Origin: Bin90 sp965214635
GTDB lineage: Bacteria; Chloroflexota; Dehalococcoidia; Lucifugimonadales; JADFKI01
Direction: 5' to 3'
DNA length: 64,000 nucleotides
Assembly: GCA_965214635.1 (NCBI GenBank)
Contig: OZ243964.1
Span: forward strand, 1,612,001 to 1,676,000
This document shows, in pieces, positions 44,742-53,996 of this stretch (positions are counted from its first letter, which is position 1; each line of letters opens with the position of its first letter). Position numbers and translations under genes: made by a program. The notes under the pieces were generated by a model. It had not been told where the DNA came from. It ran no database searches and saw only the letters and a list, made by a program, of their open reading frames with translations.

Positions 44742-45641
44742 CTAATTGCTGCGCGGTGGGTGGCTTGGGAATGCGTAGCCGCTGTGCAAGAGCCATTCGT
44801 CGCCCTTATCATCCAGCGCCACGATGACGATGCGATAGCCTAAGTCAGACTGGTGCATGATGCGCCACACGCGCAGGCGGTGATGCTTGGGGGCGTTGTT
44901 CAGCAGGGCGTTGAGCTGAGCGCGCAGGTGTGCCTCATCGTGCGCCAGTGTCTCACGCAGCAGCGCCGTGCCCGGGTTGGAACGCACAGCCATTGTGCTG
45001 AGCGGCATCTCCATCGGGTGCGAAGGAAGCGCAGCGCCCATGTAGTTAGCCGATTCGTTCAGGTGATGTTGCAAGCGCACAACCACCTGCTCGGCATCCT
45101 GCACACGGCCGCGGACGATGAGTTCGCCCACTTCCCTGCCGCGCTCGCGGGCGTGGCGCGCATGGACTTGCGCCTTGTCAGCATTGGAGCGCGCTATGAT
45201 GCGCTCTTCACAGCGTTCCTTTGCGTTCTTGACCCAGTAAAGCGGCTCGCCCGGCACGCTGTCGGACGATGCAACAGTCGTGCCGCCAGCCGCCACGATG
45301 GTGAGAAACACCACGACGAACATCGCCACAATGGGGCCGCTCATAGGGCGCAGGGCAGGGCGCTGCATCATTCGCAGCCAACGCCGCCACAAGGCGGGGC
45401 GTTCCCTGCGCTCCGCCTGCGCCGCAAGCGCCTGCTGCAAGCGCATCCGCCCGCGCACCTTGCCCTCCGCAGCGGGGACGACCGCCCGCGAGACGCGCAT
45501 CGTCGCCTGTGCGACACGCAGCAGCGGCACAAGCTCGTCCGCATACTCCCTGTGCCGCGCAGCACACTCCGATATGCCACAGCCTGCGCTCAGCATATCC
45601 AAGCATTCGTTTAGCGCATCCTCGAAATCGCGTCTGTTCAT
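44742..45641 (-). CDS. DUF5667-type membrane protein, probable anti-sigma partner
   Basis: 299 aa. The cytoplasmic N-terminus (1-100) contains DALNECLDMLSAGCGISECAARHREYADELVPLL, the usual leading helix of these proteins; one membrane segment about 103-123 (VAMFVVVFLTIVAAGG); then the outside DUF5667 domain with PGEPLYWVKNAKERCEERI. It lies 138 nt downstream of an ECF sigma factor gene on the same strand, so an anti-sigma or sigma-linked sensor role is likely. Confidence 0.78.
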   Translation of the reverse strand: MNRRDFEDALNECLDMLSAGCGISECAARHREYADELVPLLRVAQATMRVSRAVVPAAEGKVRGRMRLQQALAAQAERRERPALWRRWLRMMQRPALRPMSGPIVAMFVVVFLTIVAAGGTTVASSDSVPGEPLYWVKNAKERCEERIIARSNADKAQVHARHARERGREVGELIVRGRVQDAEQVVVRLQHHLNESANYMGAALPSHPMEMPLSTMAVRSNPGTALLRETLAHDEAHLRAQLNALLNNAPKHHRLRVWRIMHQSDLGYRIVIVALDDKGDEWLLHSGYAFPSHPPRSN

Positions 45642-45779
45642 CCCAGACCTCGGAGATTTTTTGTGTCTAGCCGTCCGGCTACCACCCTAATTCCGTCTAA
45701 TCGTTCCCGCAAAATGGGAGACGCCCGACAGCAGCTTTTCGCATCTTCCGACTTGCTGATAGCTGACCACTGCCGCAAC

Positions 45780-46409
45780 TTAAAATATCTCGGAGCAGCG
45801 CAGCACGGGTGCGGCTGTGCCCGCCGATTCGGATTGTAGGATGCGGCGGAGTTTTTTGATGCCGGCGTGCTGCAGCGCCTTCACTGCGTTGTCCTTCTTG
45901 CCTAGGCTGCGCGCCGTCTCCGCAATGGACAGCCCTGCGGCGAACCGCAGCGTAATCACCTCGCGTTGCAATGCGGTCAGGTTTTCCATCGCCTTGCCGA
46001 CCTCCATCATCGCCAGCTCCAAGTCCATATGTGCGTCCGCATCGTATGCAGCAGCCTCCAAGACGGGCGTGGTGTCTTCCAGCGACACCATCCGCTTCCT
46101 GCTGCGCTTCCTGTAAAAGTCCACTACGAGGTTGTGTGCGATGCGAAACAGCCAAGACGAGAACGGATGCCCCTTCCACTTGAAGCGATGGATGGACTCA
46201 ATCATGCGCACGAAAACCTCTGCCGCTATGTCCTCTGCGTCCGATGCGTTGCCGACCTTGAACGCCACATAGCGGTAGATTGAATCGTAGTAGCATTCGT
46301 ACAGCCCGGCGAAGGCGATGTCCTCGCCCGCCTGCGCTCGGCGTACGAGTTCTGCCACCTCGTCGTGGGTGTAGGTTTGGGTGCTGCCCCGATTGTCAGC
46401 CTGCGTCAT
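45780..46409 (-). CDS. ECF-type RNA polymerase sigma factor
   Basis: 209 aa. Region 2 about 30-100 (YIYRYVAFKVGNASDAEDIAAEVF-like -10 binding helix, seen as YRYVAFKVGNASDAEDIA) and region 4 about 140-195 (LTALQREVITLRFAAGLSIAETARSLG, the -35 helix-turn-helix). The linker is acidic. It forms a unit with the downstream DUF5667 gene. The target regulon is unknown. Confidence 0.9.
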   Translation of the reverse strand: MTQADNRGSTQTYTHDEVAELVRRAQAGEDIAFAGLYECYYDSIYRYVAFKVGNASDAEDIAAEVFVRMIESIHRFKWKGHPFSSWLFRIAHNLVVDFYRKRSRKRMVSLEDTTPVLEAAAYDADAHMDLELAMMEVGKAMENLTALQREVITLRFAAGLSIAETARSLGKKDNAVKALQHAGIKKLRRILQSESAGTAAPVLRCSEIF

Positions 46410-46548
46410 CGCCTTACCAATCCGCGGGTCGCTGCGTGCTCACCGCGAGTGCAGCAAGCCCATCGACACTGATTATAACGGCAGCGCACGATAAAAGGTT
46501 AGCATCCGCTTGTGTGTAGCGTATGCGTCAGGTCTTTGCGCCCGCCGC

Positions 46549-47706
46549 TCACACGAGTGCGTTTTCGCCCGTGATGTCGCGCCCAAGGATGAGCGTGTGG
46601 ATGTCGTATGTCCCTTCGTAGGTGTCCACGGTCTCGAGATTGAGCATGTGGCGAATGGATGGATGGTCTAGGGTGATGCCGCTGCCGCCCAGTATTTCGC
46701 GGGCGCTGCGAGCAGCGTTGAGCGCCGCCCGCACATTCTGCCGCTTTGCCATAGACACATGCGTATGGTTGAGCTTGCCCTCATCCTTGAGCATACCGAG
46801 CCGCCAAGCGAGCAGCAGCCCGTTGGTGTGGTCGGTTGCCATATCCACTAGCTTGGTCTGCACCAGTTGGCGCGCCGCAATCGGGCGACCGAAGGTGCTG
46901 CGCGCCCGTGCAAATCCCAGCGCATCCTCGTACACCGCCTCGAGTGCGCCGAGCGCCCCCCAAGCGATGCCGTAGCGCGCCTGTGTCAGGCAGGACAGCG
47001 GCGCCGACAGCCCGCGGGTGTTTGGCAGCATTTGCGTCGCCGGCAGGCGCACTTCATCCATCACAAGCTCGCTCGTAACCGATGCGCGCATGCTCATCTT
47101 GCGCTTGATGGCGTTGGCGGTGAAGCCGGGCGCATCGGTCGGCACGATGAACCCGCGCACCACGCCATCGTCGTCCTTCGCCCATATGACTGCGATGTCG
47201 GCGATGCTACCGTTGGTAATCCACATCTTGACGCCGTTCAAGATGTACGATTCGCCATCCTTGCGGGCGCGTGTCTTCATAGCGCCGGGGTCGGAGCCGC
47301 CGTCGTGTTCGGTCAGACCGAAGCAGCCCACCAGCTCGCCCGCCGCCATCGCCGGCAGGTACTTGCGGCGCTGCTCCTCAGAGCCGTAGCGGTATATGGG
47401 ATACATCGCCAGCGCACCCTGCACACTCGCGAAGCTGCGGAAGCCGGAGTCCGCGCGCTCCAACTCGTACATGATGAGTCCGTAAGCGATGTTGTTGACA
47501 CCACTGCAGCCATACTCGGCAGGAAGGTTCGCACCCAAAAAGCCCATCTCCCCGAGGCGCGGCACCAGCTCAGTGGGGAACTCGCCATCCTCCCACCAGT
47601 CGGTTACGCCCGGCAGCGCCTCCGCATCCATGAACTCCCGTGCAACCGCCTGCGTCTGTCGCTCCTCCGCCGTGAGCATATCCGCCACTTGGTAGTAATC
47701 GAGCAT
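46549..47706 (-). CDS. gcdH: Glutaryl-CoA dehydrogenase-like acyl-CoA dehydrogenase
   Basis: 385 aa. FAD/acyl binding CFGLTEHDGGSDPGAMKT and WITNGSIAD; ADSGFRSFASVQGALAM with the substrate-carboxylate arginine and serine known in glutaryl-CoA dehydrogenases; TYEGTYDIHTLILGR with the catalytic Glu in its C-terminal position. The combination is specific for the glutaryl-CoA branch, which oxidises and decarboxylates glutaryl-CoA to crotonyl-CoA. Start at 47706 (MLDYYQ). Confidence 0.88.
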   Translation of the reverse strand: MLDYYQVADMLTAEERQTQAVAREFMDAEALPGVTDWWEDGEFPTELVPRLGEMGFLGANLPAEYGCSGVNNIAYGLIMYELERADSGFRSFASVQGALAMYPIYRYGSEEQRRKYLPAMAAGELVGCFGLTEHDGGSDPGAMKTRARKDGESYILNGVKMWITNGSIADIAVIWAKDDDGVVRGFIVPTDAPGFTANAIKRKMSMRASVTSELVMDEVRLPATQMLPNTRGLSAPLSCLTQARYGIAWGALGALEAVYEDALGFARARSTFGRPIAARQLVQTKLVDMATDHTNGLLLAWRLGMLKDEGKLNHTHVSMAKRQNVRAALNAARSAREILGGSGITLDHPSIRHMLNLETVDTYEGTYDIHTLILGRDITGENALV

Positions 47707-48028
47707 TGTCCATCCCCTAATCCGTCTTTGATGCACACAAAGGATATGTGTGCTCTTTGCTTTACCCTATGGCACTTAACACTATCATAAGCGCACATGC
47801 CTTATACTCCGTCCCCGCACAGCAGGTACGAACGCTGCTGCCCACGCCCACACGGGCTAGAAAAACTCCGTCCCAGCACACACGGGCATCAGTATTAAGC
47901 ACACAGAAGCGCGCTGTACCGACTATGTTGACAAGGCATCTGATAGTGGTGATGATAGTAGCCGAGCAAAAATCCTACCATACGGTGGTGGCTTGGCGGA
48001 TGGTTTGGCATTATGAAAGGAGCGAGGC
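47707..48028. other. Intergenic region, no gene seen
   Basis: About 320 nt between divergent genes. No coding frame. Contains a short near-direct repeat (ACTCCGTCCCCGCACA near 47806 and ACTCCGTCCCAGCACA near 47866). Confidence 0.45.
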
Positions 48029-48316
48029 ATGGCAGGGTATGTGATAGCGGATGTGGAGGTAACGGACGCAGCGTTGTTCGATGAGTACCGCAAGCTGGTG
48101 CCTGCGACGATAGAGGCGTACGGCGGCAGGTATCTGGTGCGCGGCGGTGAGGCGCAGCTCGTGGAGGGCGACCGCCCACCCAACCGCACCGTGGTGCTGC
48201 AGTTCGACAGCTTGGAGAGCGCGCGGGAGTGGTACAACTCGGAGGAGTACGCTGGCCCGAAAGAGATGCGTATGCGCTCCACCAACAGCAGCATGATAAT
48301 CGTGGACGGCATCTAG
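48029..48316 (+). CDS. DUF1330-family protein
   Basis: 95 aa: YVIADVEVTDAALFDEYRKLVPATIEAYGGRYLVRGG, then VVLQFDSLESAREWYNSEEY, the whole ferredoxin-like DUF1330 fold (dimeric alpha/beta-barrel group). AAGGAG ribosome site. Function of the family unknown; often near degradative genes. Confidence 0.88.
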   Translation: MAGYVIADVEVTDAALFDEYRKLVPATIEAYGGRYLVRGGEAQLVEGDRPPNRTVVLQFDSLESAREWYNSEEYAGPKEMRMRSTNSSMIIVDGI

Positions 48317-48495
48317 CGCTTGCCCAAACGCCACCGCCGCTTGCAAGAGATGCGCACCTGCTGCCATATGAACCTTTTGACAAGCCGATTTTCTATCTAC
48401 CCGAATCCCATGCAGCGCTAGCCCGTTCCCCGATACACTCACGGATGCCATCGGGGTGTTAGGAAACCCCGCCGGCTGGCAACCCTGCGGTGGCT

Positions 48496-49467
48496 TTATC
48501 GCAGCGTGTCAATCACGGCTGCCTCTAGCTCTTCGCGCGTGGTGAACGCCTCGAACTTGGCGGCGATGTTGCCGTCGCTGTCCACTATGAATGTCCAAGG
48601 CTCGGTGGGCAGCCCCCACTCGGTGAGCGTGGGGGACAGCGTCGCACTTGCGAGGTCGCCCTCTATCAGGTGCGGGTTGTCGTACACCTCTATGTGGATG
48701 AACGACATTTGGTCGCCGTAGTCCGCCTTGAGCGCCTTGATTACATCGAGCTGTGGGCCGCATGTCGCCGTTTTGCAGAACGCAGGCGTGGAAAACGCCA
48801 CCATCATCGGCTTGCCTAGCGTCAGCGCCTCGGCTATCGTCATCTGGTATAGCTCGGCGTCCGGGTCTATGTCAGTGGTAAGGTGCGATATGTCGTTCAC
48901 ATCGGAGAGCGTCTTGCTTGCGCTGCGGGGCGCAGGCGCTCCGATGGGCAGCGTAGCGGCGGTCTCGTTCACCCGCACCCGCACTGATGCTTGTCGCGCT
49001 GCCCCGCTTCCATCGTCCACCACAGCGCCGATGCCCCATTCGCCGGCGCGGTCAAACTCTAGCTGCGCCGTATAGACCCCGCGCGGCGTAACAGGCCATG
49101 CGCGAAACACCGCATCCACCGTCTGCACATGCTCTGGCTGTGCGCCGTTCTGCGGCAGATAGAAGCTGGACACCTGCACATCCGCAGCGTGCACCGCCCC
49201 CGCAGCGCCGTCTATGATGCCAAACACGATGCGGTTGCTGCCCACCGCAATGTCGACCGATGCGAGCGCCACCCGAAGCGCATCAGGCGCAGGTGGCGAC
49301 GCCGTTACTGTGGCGCTGGGCGCAGGCTCAGCGTCCGTTCTGCCGCAGCCTGCCAGCGCCGCAAGGCACATTAGGCAGGCTGCGAGCAGCGCCACTACCC
49401 AACCTTTGCGACAGATGTTCGGCTGGAATCCGCGCCCGAAAATTCTGGCGAGAAATGCGTTTCGCAA
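48496..49467 (-). CDS. Thioredoxin-fold lipoprotein
   Basis: 323 aa. Signal peptide and lipobox LAALAGC (Cys41), Pro/Ala linker, an Ig-like beta domain about 65-175, then a thioredoxin-like domain about 200-323 with MVAFSTPAFCKTATCGPQLD: two cysteines in CxxxxC instead of CxxC, and LPTEPWTFIVDSDG in the cis-Pro region. Extracytoplasmic redox or peroxiredoxin-like protein. The TTG start is uncertain. Confidence 0.75.
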   Translation of the reverse strand: MRNAFLARIFGRGFQPNICRKGWVVALLAACLMCLAALAGCGRTDAEPAPSATVTASPPAPDALRVALASVDIAVGSNRIVFGIIDGAAGAVHAADVQVSSFYLPQNGAQPEHVQTVDAVFRAWPVTPRGVYTAQLEFDRAGEWGIGAVVDDGSGAARQASVRVRVNETAATLPIGAPAPRSASKTLSDVNDISHLTTDIDPDAELYQMTIAEALTLGKPMMVAFSTPAFCKTATCGPQLDVIKALKADYGDQMSFIHIEVYDNPHLIEGDLASATLSPTLTEWGLPTEPWTFIVDSDGNIAAKFEAFTTREELEAAVIDTLR

Positions 49468-49737
49468 GAGCGTTTCTGTCCGGCGACGATATAATTCGAT
49501 TCAAGCCATTATAGCATCTACCTCGCCCTAACCCTCTATTCAATGCGCCACATCTTTATTATTGCGCATGATAAATTATGTGCAAATCATTATGGGTATT
49601 AGCGATAGTAATGCAACAGTCTTAAAAAACACTGCTTTGTAAAATCCATACAAATGGGCGATAATTCGGATGGACGAAATTTGACCCAGAAACTCTGGGG
49701 TTTTCACGGCTTTTCGCGATTATAAGGAGATACCACT

Positions 49738-50412
49738 ATGCCCAACAAGAAGGGAACTGCGCTGCTGATGGTGTGGGCGGAGGTGCCCGCTGACAAGGAA
49801 GACGACTTCAACGGCTGGTACAACGAAGAGCATCTGGCGGAGCGGCTGTCGATCCCCGGCGTGCTGAGCGCTGCGCGCTATGAGGCGCTGACGCCGGATG
49901 CGCCCAAGCACCTTGCGATGTACGAGCTGGAGAACATCGGCGTGATGGACTCGGAGGCGTATCTCGCAGTGCGCGGGAATGCCACCGAGTGGACAAAGCG
50001 CGCATCGCCGGAGGTCATCGGCACGGCATACATCCGCAACACCTACACTCAGATATTCCCCGCAGCGCTGACGGACGATGCGGCGCAGAGCGGGATGGCG
50101 CCGGCGCTGCAAATCGGGCGCATGACCGTGCCGCCCGAACTAGATGCCGAATGGAACGAGTGGTACGACGGCGTGTATGTACCCAACTACATGAAAGTGC
50201 CGGGCTGCATTCGCGGGCGGCGCTATCGCGCGGTTGTGGGCGAGCCGGCGTACATGACCGTGTACGAGCTTGAGCATCCGGATGTGTCCAAGACGGACGA
50301 ATGGCTGCGCCAGCGCGCCATAGACCCGCGCAACGAACGCTGGCAGAACACGATGCAGCACGCCGCATGGTCGCCGGGCGTGTGGACGAAGACCTTTGAG
50401 CTGGGAGAGTAG
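49738..50412 (+). CDS. Tandem dimeric alpha/beta-barrel (EthD-like) protein
   Basis: 224 aa with two repeats of a ferredoxin-like unit. The first has FNGWYNEEHLAERLSIPGVLSAARYE, the second WNEWYDGVYVPNYMKVPGCIRGRRY: both place a W-Y pair before a P-G turn. Similar to EthD/DUF4286-like small proteins that accompany degradation enzymes. AAGGAG ribosome site. No catalytic residues assigned. Confidence 0.7.
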   Translation: MPNKKGTALLMVWAEVPADKEDDFNGWYNEEHLAERLSIPGVLSAARYEALTPDAPKHLAMYELENIGVMDSEAYLAVRGNATEWTKRASPEVIGTAYIRNTYTQIFPAALTDDAAQSGMAPALQIGRMTVPPELDAEWNEWYDGVYVPNYMKVPGCIRGRRYRAVVGEPAYMTVYELEHPDVSKTDEWLRQRAIDPRNERWQNTMQHAAWSPGVWTKTFELGE

Positions 50413-50515
50413 GGCTGCGGCGTGCACGAGATTTGGATGAGCGCCTACTGATTTGCACATATGCCGCCGCCAAGATGGAGAGCAGCCAAGCGTTACTTAA
50501 ACGAAGGTGAATGTT

Positions 50516-51925
50516 ATGACCATGTTACGCCATGCCCGACGCTATATTGCGATGTGGGATTGGCCGCTCTTCGTCTTCATATTCCTGTTCTTGGGGTTGC
50601 CGAATATCTACCAGATATACCGCACCTACCTCATCGGGAACAGGTTACCGGACCCTGGCAGTCTAGCCATCGTGTCCCAATGGCAGTTCGTGGGACTGAT
50701 TGTCGAGGTGTTCCAAGAAGCCACAGTGCTGGCTATATTCTTCTTCCTCGGTTCGCAGATACGCAGCGCAGCGGCGGTTCAGCTTGACAGGGCGAAGAGT
50801 GTGTTCGCATTCATCTTCCTTGCATCGCTTGCGTTTTCCGTAGGCGTGTTTCTGTTCCGAGACGCATTTATCACGCTGATAGGCACATCGCCAGAAATTC
50901 AGGAACAAACACGCGGCTTCTTGGGCATCAGCATATTCAGCATTCCATTTATGCTTCTTGCCGCTGCGATAGTGGTGCTGTTTGAGTCGCTTGGGCTGAG
51001 GCGGTTGGTGTTCGCAATGGCAATTGTGAATGTTGCGCTGCGCTTCGTGTTTGACAGCCTGTTCTTTGGCGGATATGCCTTTTCGCTGCAGGCAGATGTG
51101 CTTGGGGTGGGTTGGTCAACCTTGCTGGCGAGCGTAGGGCTATTCGCAATCGGCATCGTGTTGCTCATCTTCACGCGGAACATAGGGCTAGACACATTCA
51201 GCACGCTTCCTTCGTTTACGGACATGCGTGAATACTTGCGGGTTGGCTTGGGCAGTGGCGCAGACAGCCTAATCCGCAATGTGGCGTACTTCTTCATGAT
51301 AATACGCATCGTCAACACAATCGGCTCAGCAGAAATTGGCGGCTACTATGTTGCCATACAGATACTGTGGAGCTTCATGCTGGTGCCGGTGCTGGCTTTC
51401 GCTGATTCCACAAAAGCGCTGGTTGCCAACGCATCTGATAACCTGCCAAAAGTCAAAGCGCTTTGGCACGCCTCTATGCTCATCACAGCTGGCATTGTGG
51501 TCGTGTGGATTGCGTTTGTGCCGTTTTTCCCTGCGGCCGCTCGCGCTATCACCGACGATGAGACCACACTCCAATGGGCGATTACTGCATTTGGCATATT
51601 ATTCGTGCCGTATGTGCTCTTTGCCTTCAACACAGTGATGGACAGCGTGTTCTACGGCGTTGGCAAGACCAAGTATCTCGCATATCAGTCCATCTTGACC
51701 AATGGCAGCGTGTACCTTGTGGGCTTCCTGTTGTATGTGTCTAACATATGGGAAGTAACTTTTGAGGGAGTGATGCTGTTGTTCGCGCTTGGGATACTGG
51801 TTGACTCGTTCCTGACTTTGATATTCCTCATAAAGGTGCTGTACATAGACGCCGACCATAAAGTAACTAAAAAAGGAGCCAGAGGGGCACTCCATCCTGA
51901 CCCTGTAAATCCCGTAAGTCGATAG
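50516..51925 (+). CDS. MATE-type multidrug/organic cation efflux protein
   Basis: 469 aa, about 12 membrane helices in two similar halves (repeat starts near FIFLFLGLPNIYQ and LRVGLGSGADSLIRN). The pattern fits the MATE/MVF superfamily, although sequence identity to well-known MATE members looks low. Start at 50516 because GAAGGTGA lies just upstream; an in-frame GTG at 50507 is inside that site. Substrate unknown. Confidence 0.75.
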   Translation: MTMLRHARRYIAMWDWPLFVFIFLFLGLPNIYQIYRTYLIGNRLPDPGSLAIVSQWQFVGLIVEVFQEATVLAIFFFLGSQIRSAAAVQLDRAKSVFAFIFLASLAFSVGVFLFRDAFITLIGTSPEIQEQTRGFLGISIFSIPFMLLAAAIVVLFESLGLRRLVFAMAIVNVALRFVFDSLFFGGYAFSLQADVLGVGWSTLLASVGLFAIGIVLLIFTRNIGLDTFSTLPSFTDMREYLRVGLGSGADSLIRNVAYFFMIIRIVNTIGSAEIGGYYVAIQILWSFMLVPVLAFADSTKALVANASDNLPKVKALWHASMLITAGIVVVWIAFVPFFPAAARAITDDETTLQWAITAFGILFVPYVLFAFNTVMDSVFYGVGKTKYLAYQSILTNGSVYLVGFLLYVSNIWEVTFEGVMLLFALGILVDSFLTLIFLIKVLYIDADHKVTKKGARGALHPDPVNPVSR

Positions 51926-52011
51926 CGCCTGCGCAGAGAGTCACCCATCCCCAAGGCTTTTGGCATACTTCCTGATGTCTGCACAGAGAAACCCCGCCTT
52001 TTCTCCATAGC

Positions 52012-52061
52012 GAAAAAACAGCCCCTTCCCCTCATGTTTCATGTTTTGGGGGAAGGGGCTG
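52012..52061 (-). terminator. Rho-independent terminator
   Basis: CAGCCCCTTCCCC (52019-52031) pairs with GGGGAAGGGGCTG (52049-52061). On the minus strand it is followed by six T (52018-52013). It ends the PDZ protein transcript. Confidence 0.85.
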
Positions 52062-52077
52062 TTCGCTTTGCGGCGGA

Positions 52078-53040
52078 TTATGCGGAGTCTTCGCCGCCTC
52101 TACGCTGCCTATGGTCGCCGTGGTCGCCGTCGCTGTCGCCCGAATGCCTGTTGTGGAAGCGCCACATCCCCCTGTTGAACATGTGCTTGCCGAATCCGTG
52201 TCCGTCCGTCAGGCTGTGCATCATCGTGGGGAACTCGCCCTGCGCCACGAGATCGACGCTGATGGTGCCATCTGCGGCGGTGTGTTCCACGACTAGGGTT
52301 GTGTCGGTGGTGTTCAGCCCTGCGAGGTCGGCTGCGGTCTCGGATGCCACCTCGGTTTCGTCGCCGGCGGTGAACTCTAGCGTCTCGGAGCCGTCGCGCA
52401 GCAGCATCGTGAACCTGCCGCTGTCGGCGTCGATGCTCTGGAGTGTGCCGACGGCTTTGCGGACTGTCTTGGTGCCGTCATCGATTTGGTAACGGGTTTC
52501 GGACAAGACTAGGTTGCTGTCAGCTCCAAATCGCCCGAAAGCGTGCCCGAATCTCTTGGAGCGGCGCGTTTCGCTGCGCTCATGCTCGCCCACGGTAATG
52601 CTCACATCCTGCGGCGCACCGTCGCGGGTGATGCTGAACACGATGGTGTCGCCGGGCTGCGATGCGCGAACGATGTTCACCACATCGCGGGGTGTTTCGA
52701 CTGCCTGCGCGTCCAGCGCAGTTATGACATCGTTGGGCTGCAGGCTGCCGTCTGCGGGGCTGCCCTCGATGACCTTCACCACTAGCACGCCAGCGTCTGC
52801 CGCATCTGTCTCGCCATCGCCTGCGGACGCAATCATGATGCCGATGTAGGGCTTTGTGCGGGATGAGTCCGCATCAGCCTGCTGTGCGCTCACGCCGTCG
52901 CTGCGCATGAGTATGGTACTGTCGGGCGCGCTGCGTGCCTCTGCATTGTTGGACAGCGCCGCTAATGCGACCACCACAGCCAGTGCGCCCAAAACCAGCG
53001 CCGCCGGTAGTATCAGCTTGTTTAACAATCTCCTGTTCAT
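52078..53040 (-). CDS. Membrane-anchored PDZ-domain protein
   Basis: 320 aa. One N-terminal membrane anchor (about 11-30), linker, PDZ domain about 60-150 (PYIGIMIAS, GVLVVKVIEGSPADGSLQPNDVITALD), then a beta-rich region about 180-270 and a charged, His/Asp/Arg-rich tail. No protease domain, so an adaptor or sensor instead of an HtrA protease. Start at 53040, after AGGAGG; the longer frame lacks sense. Confidence 0.82.
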   Translation of the reverse strand: MNRRLLNKLILPAALVLGALAVVVALAALSNNAEARSAPDSTILMRSDGVSAQQADADSSRTKPYIGIMIASAGDGETDAADAGVLVVKVIEGSPADGSLQPNDVITALDAQAVETPRDVVNIVRASQPGDTIVFSITRDGAPQDVSITVGEHERSETRRSKRFGHAFGRFGADSNLVLSETRYQIDDGTKTVRKAVGTLQSIDADSGRFTMLLRDGSETLEFTAGDETEVASETAADLAGLNTTDTTLVVEHTAADGTISVDLVAQGEFPTMMHSLTDGHGFGKHMFNRGMWRFHNRHSGDSDGDHGDHRQRRGGEDSA

Positions 53041-53345
53041 TTGCTCCACCTCCTGAGTGAAATTAGGTGAAATACGGATGGAATATGGCGTTATCCGGAT
53101 GGCTTGCGCCTGCGGGTATGGTCGTTGTGTGCCATACGCTCGACAGGCTCGCTGCGTTAGTTGAGCTGCTCGGGATATACAACGCAGCTTGCCGCAAGTG
53201 GTTAGGAGGTTGGGCAACCGACCAGTTTTTCGGTTGAACAGGCATTCCGCCCATCATTCCAAAGCGCAGACATGCTTGTAATTGGTGCGGTAGCGCTTTT
53301 CTTAACTTCATCGTTTCTGCCGAACTGGACTGAACGGGCATGCAA

Positions 53346-53768
53346 CTAGCTCTCCCATCTCTCCCATTGGTGTTCGACGATTTTGCCGCTTTCCATGATG
53401 CGGTATGCGCGGATGTGGGGGTTCGTCGCATCCTCGAGCGAGACGAGTATGTAATACACATCGTCGGCAAGCCAGCCGCTTTGCTGCGCCATGCGGACAT
53501 CGGTGGGCGAAGGATAGGCGGCGCTGTGCGTGTGCGAATGGTAGAACGCCAGCACATCCCAGCCGTTTCGCTCTGCGTCCAGCATCGCTTGGAGCTGCTC
53601 TTGCGGCTCCATCAGATAGCGCGACGGGCTTGCCACCGTGTTGGTGATGCGATACAGGTTTTCTGCCCTATCGTGCTTGCCTGCAAGAATGCCGCAGCAT
53701 TCGTTCGGGTTTTCCTGCTGGGCGTGGGCTATCATGTCGTCTGCGAATCGTTGGGGGATGGTCAGCAA
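53346..53768 (-). CDS. JAMM/MPN metalloprotease (M67 family)
   Basis: 140 aa. Full JAMM zinc motif: Glu23 (NECCGILAG), His77 and His79 in FYHSHTHS, and Asp90 in PSPTD (H-x-H-x10-D). Stand-alone bacterial members cut C-terminal extensions from ubiquitin-like sulfur carriers such as CysO. No carrier gene adjacent; the moeB-like gene at 30.9 kb could belong to the same pathway. Confidence 0.9.
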   Translation of the reverse strand: MLTIPQRFADDMIAHAQQENPNECCGILAGKHDRAENLYRITNTVASPSRYLMEPQEQLQAMLDAERNGWDVLAFYHSHTHSAAYPSPTDVRMAQQSGWLADDVYYILVSLEDATNPHIRAYRIMESGKIVEHQWERWES

Positions 53769-53996
53769 TGGCTTGCCTCCAAGCGCGGTTTAGGGGCGTG
53801 TCAGGCGTGGTTTGCGCATCATATGCATATAGATAGAGGTTATACAAGGCGCACCTGTTCTTGCAAGAATTTGGCGAGATTACCCAATGCGATGCGCCTT
53901 GATGCGTCTGCAGATCGACATCAGCTGACACGGCGCACGGTTACGCGCTACAATGCCCTTGCTGTATCTTTCTGGGTTGTATGGAGTGTTAGGCGT

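Noticed and set aside
53340..53996. N-terminal extension of the 54-kb CoA-transferase
   Set aside because: It lies antisense to the JAMM protease, whose catalytic residues are all present; the CoA-transferase family starts at about residue 220 of that frame.
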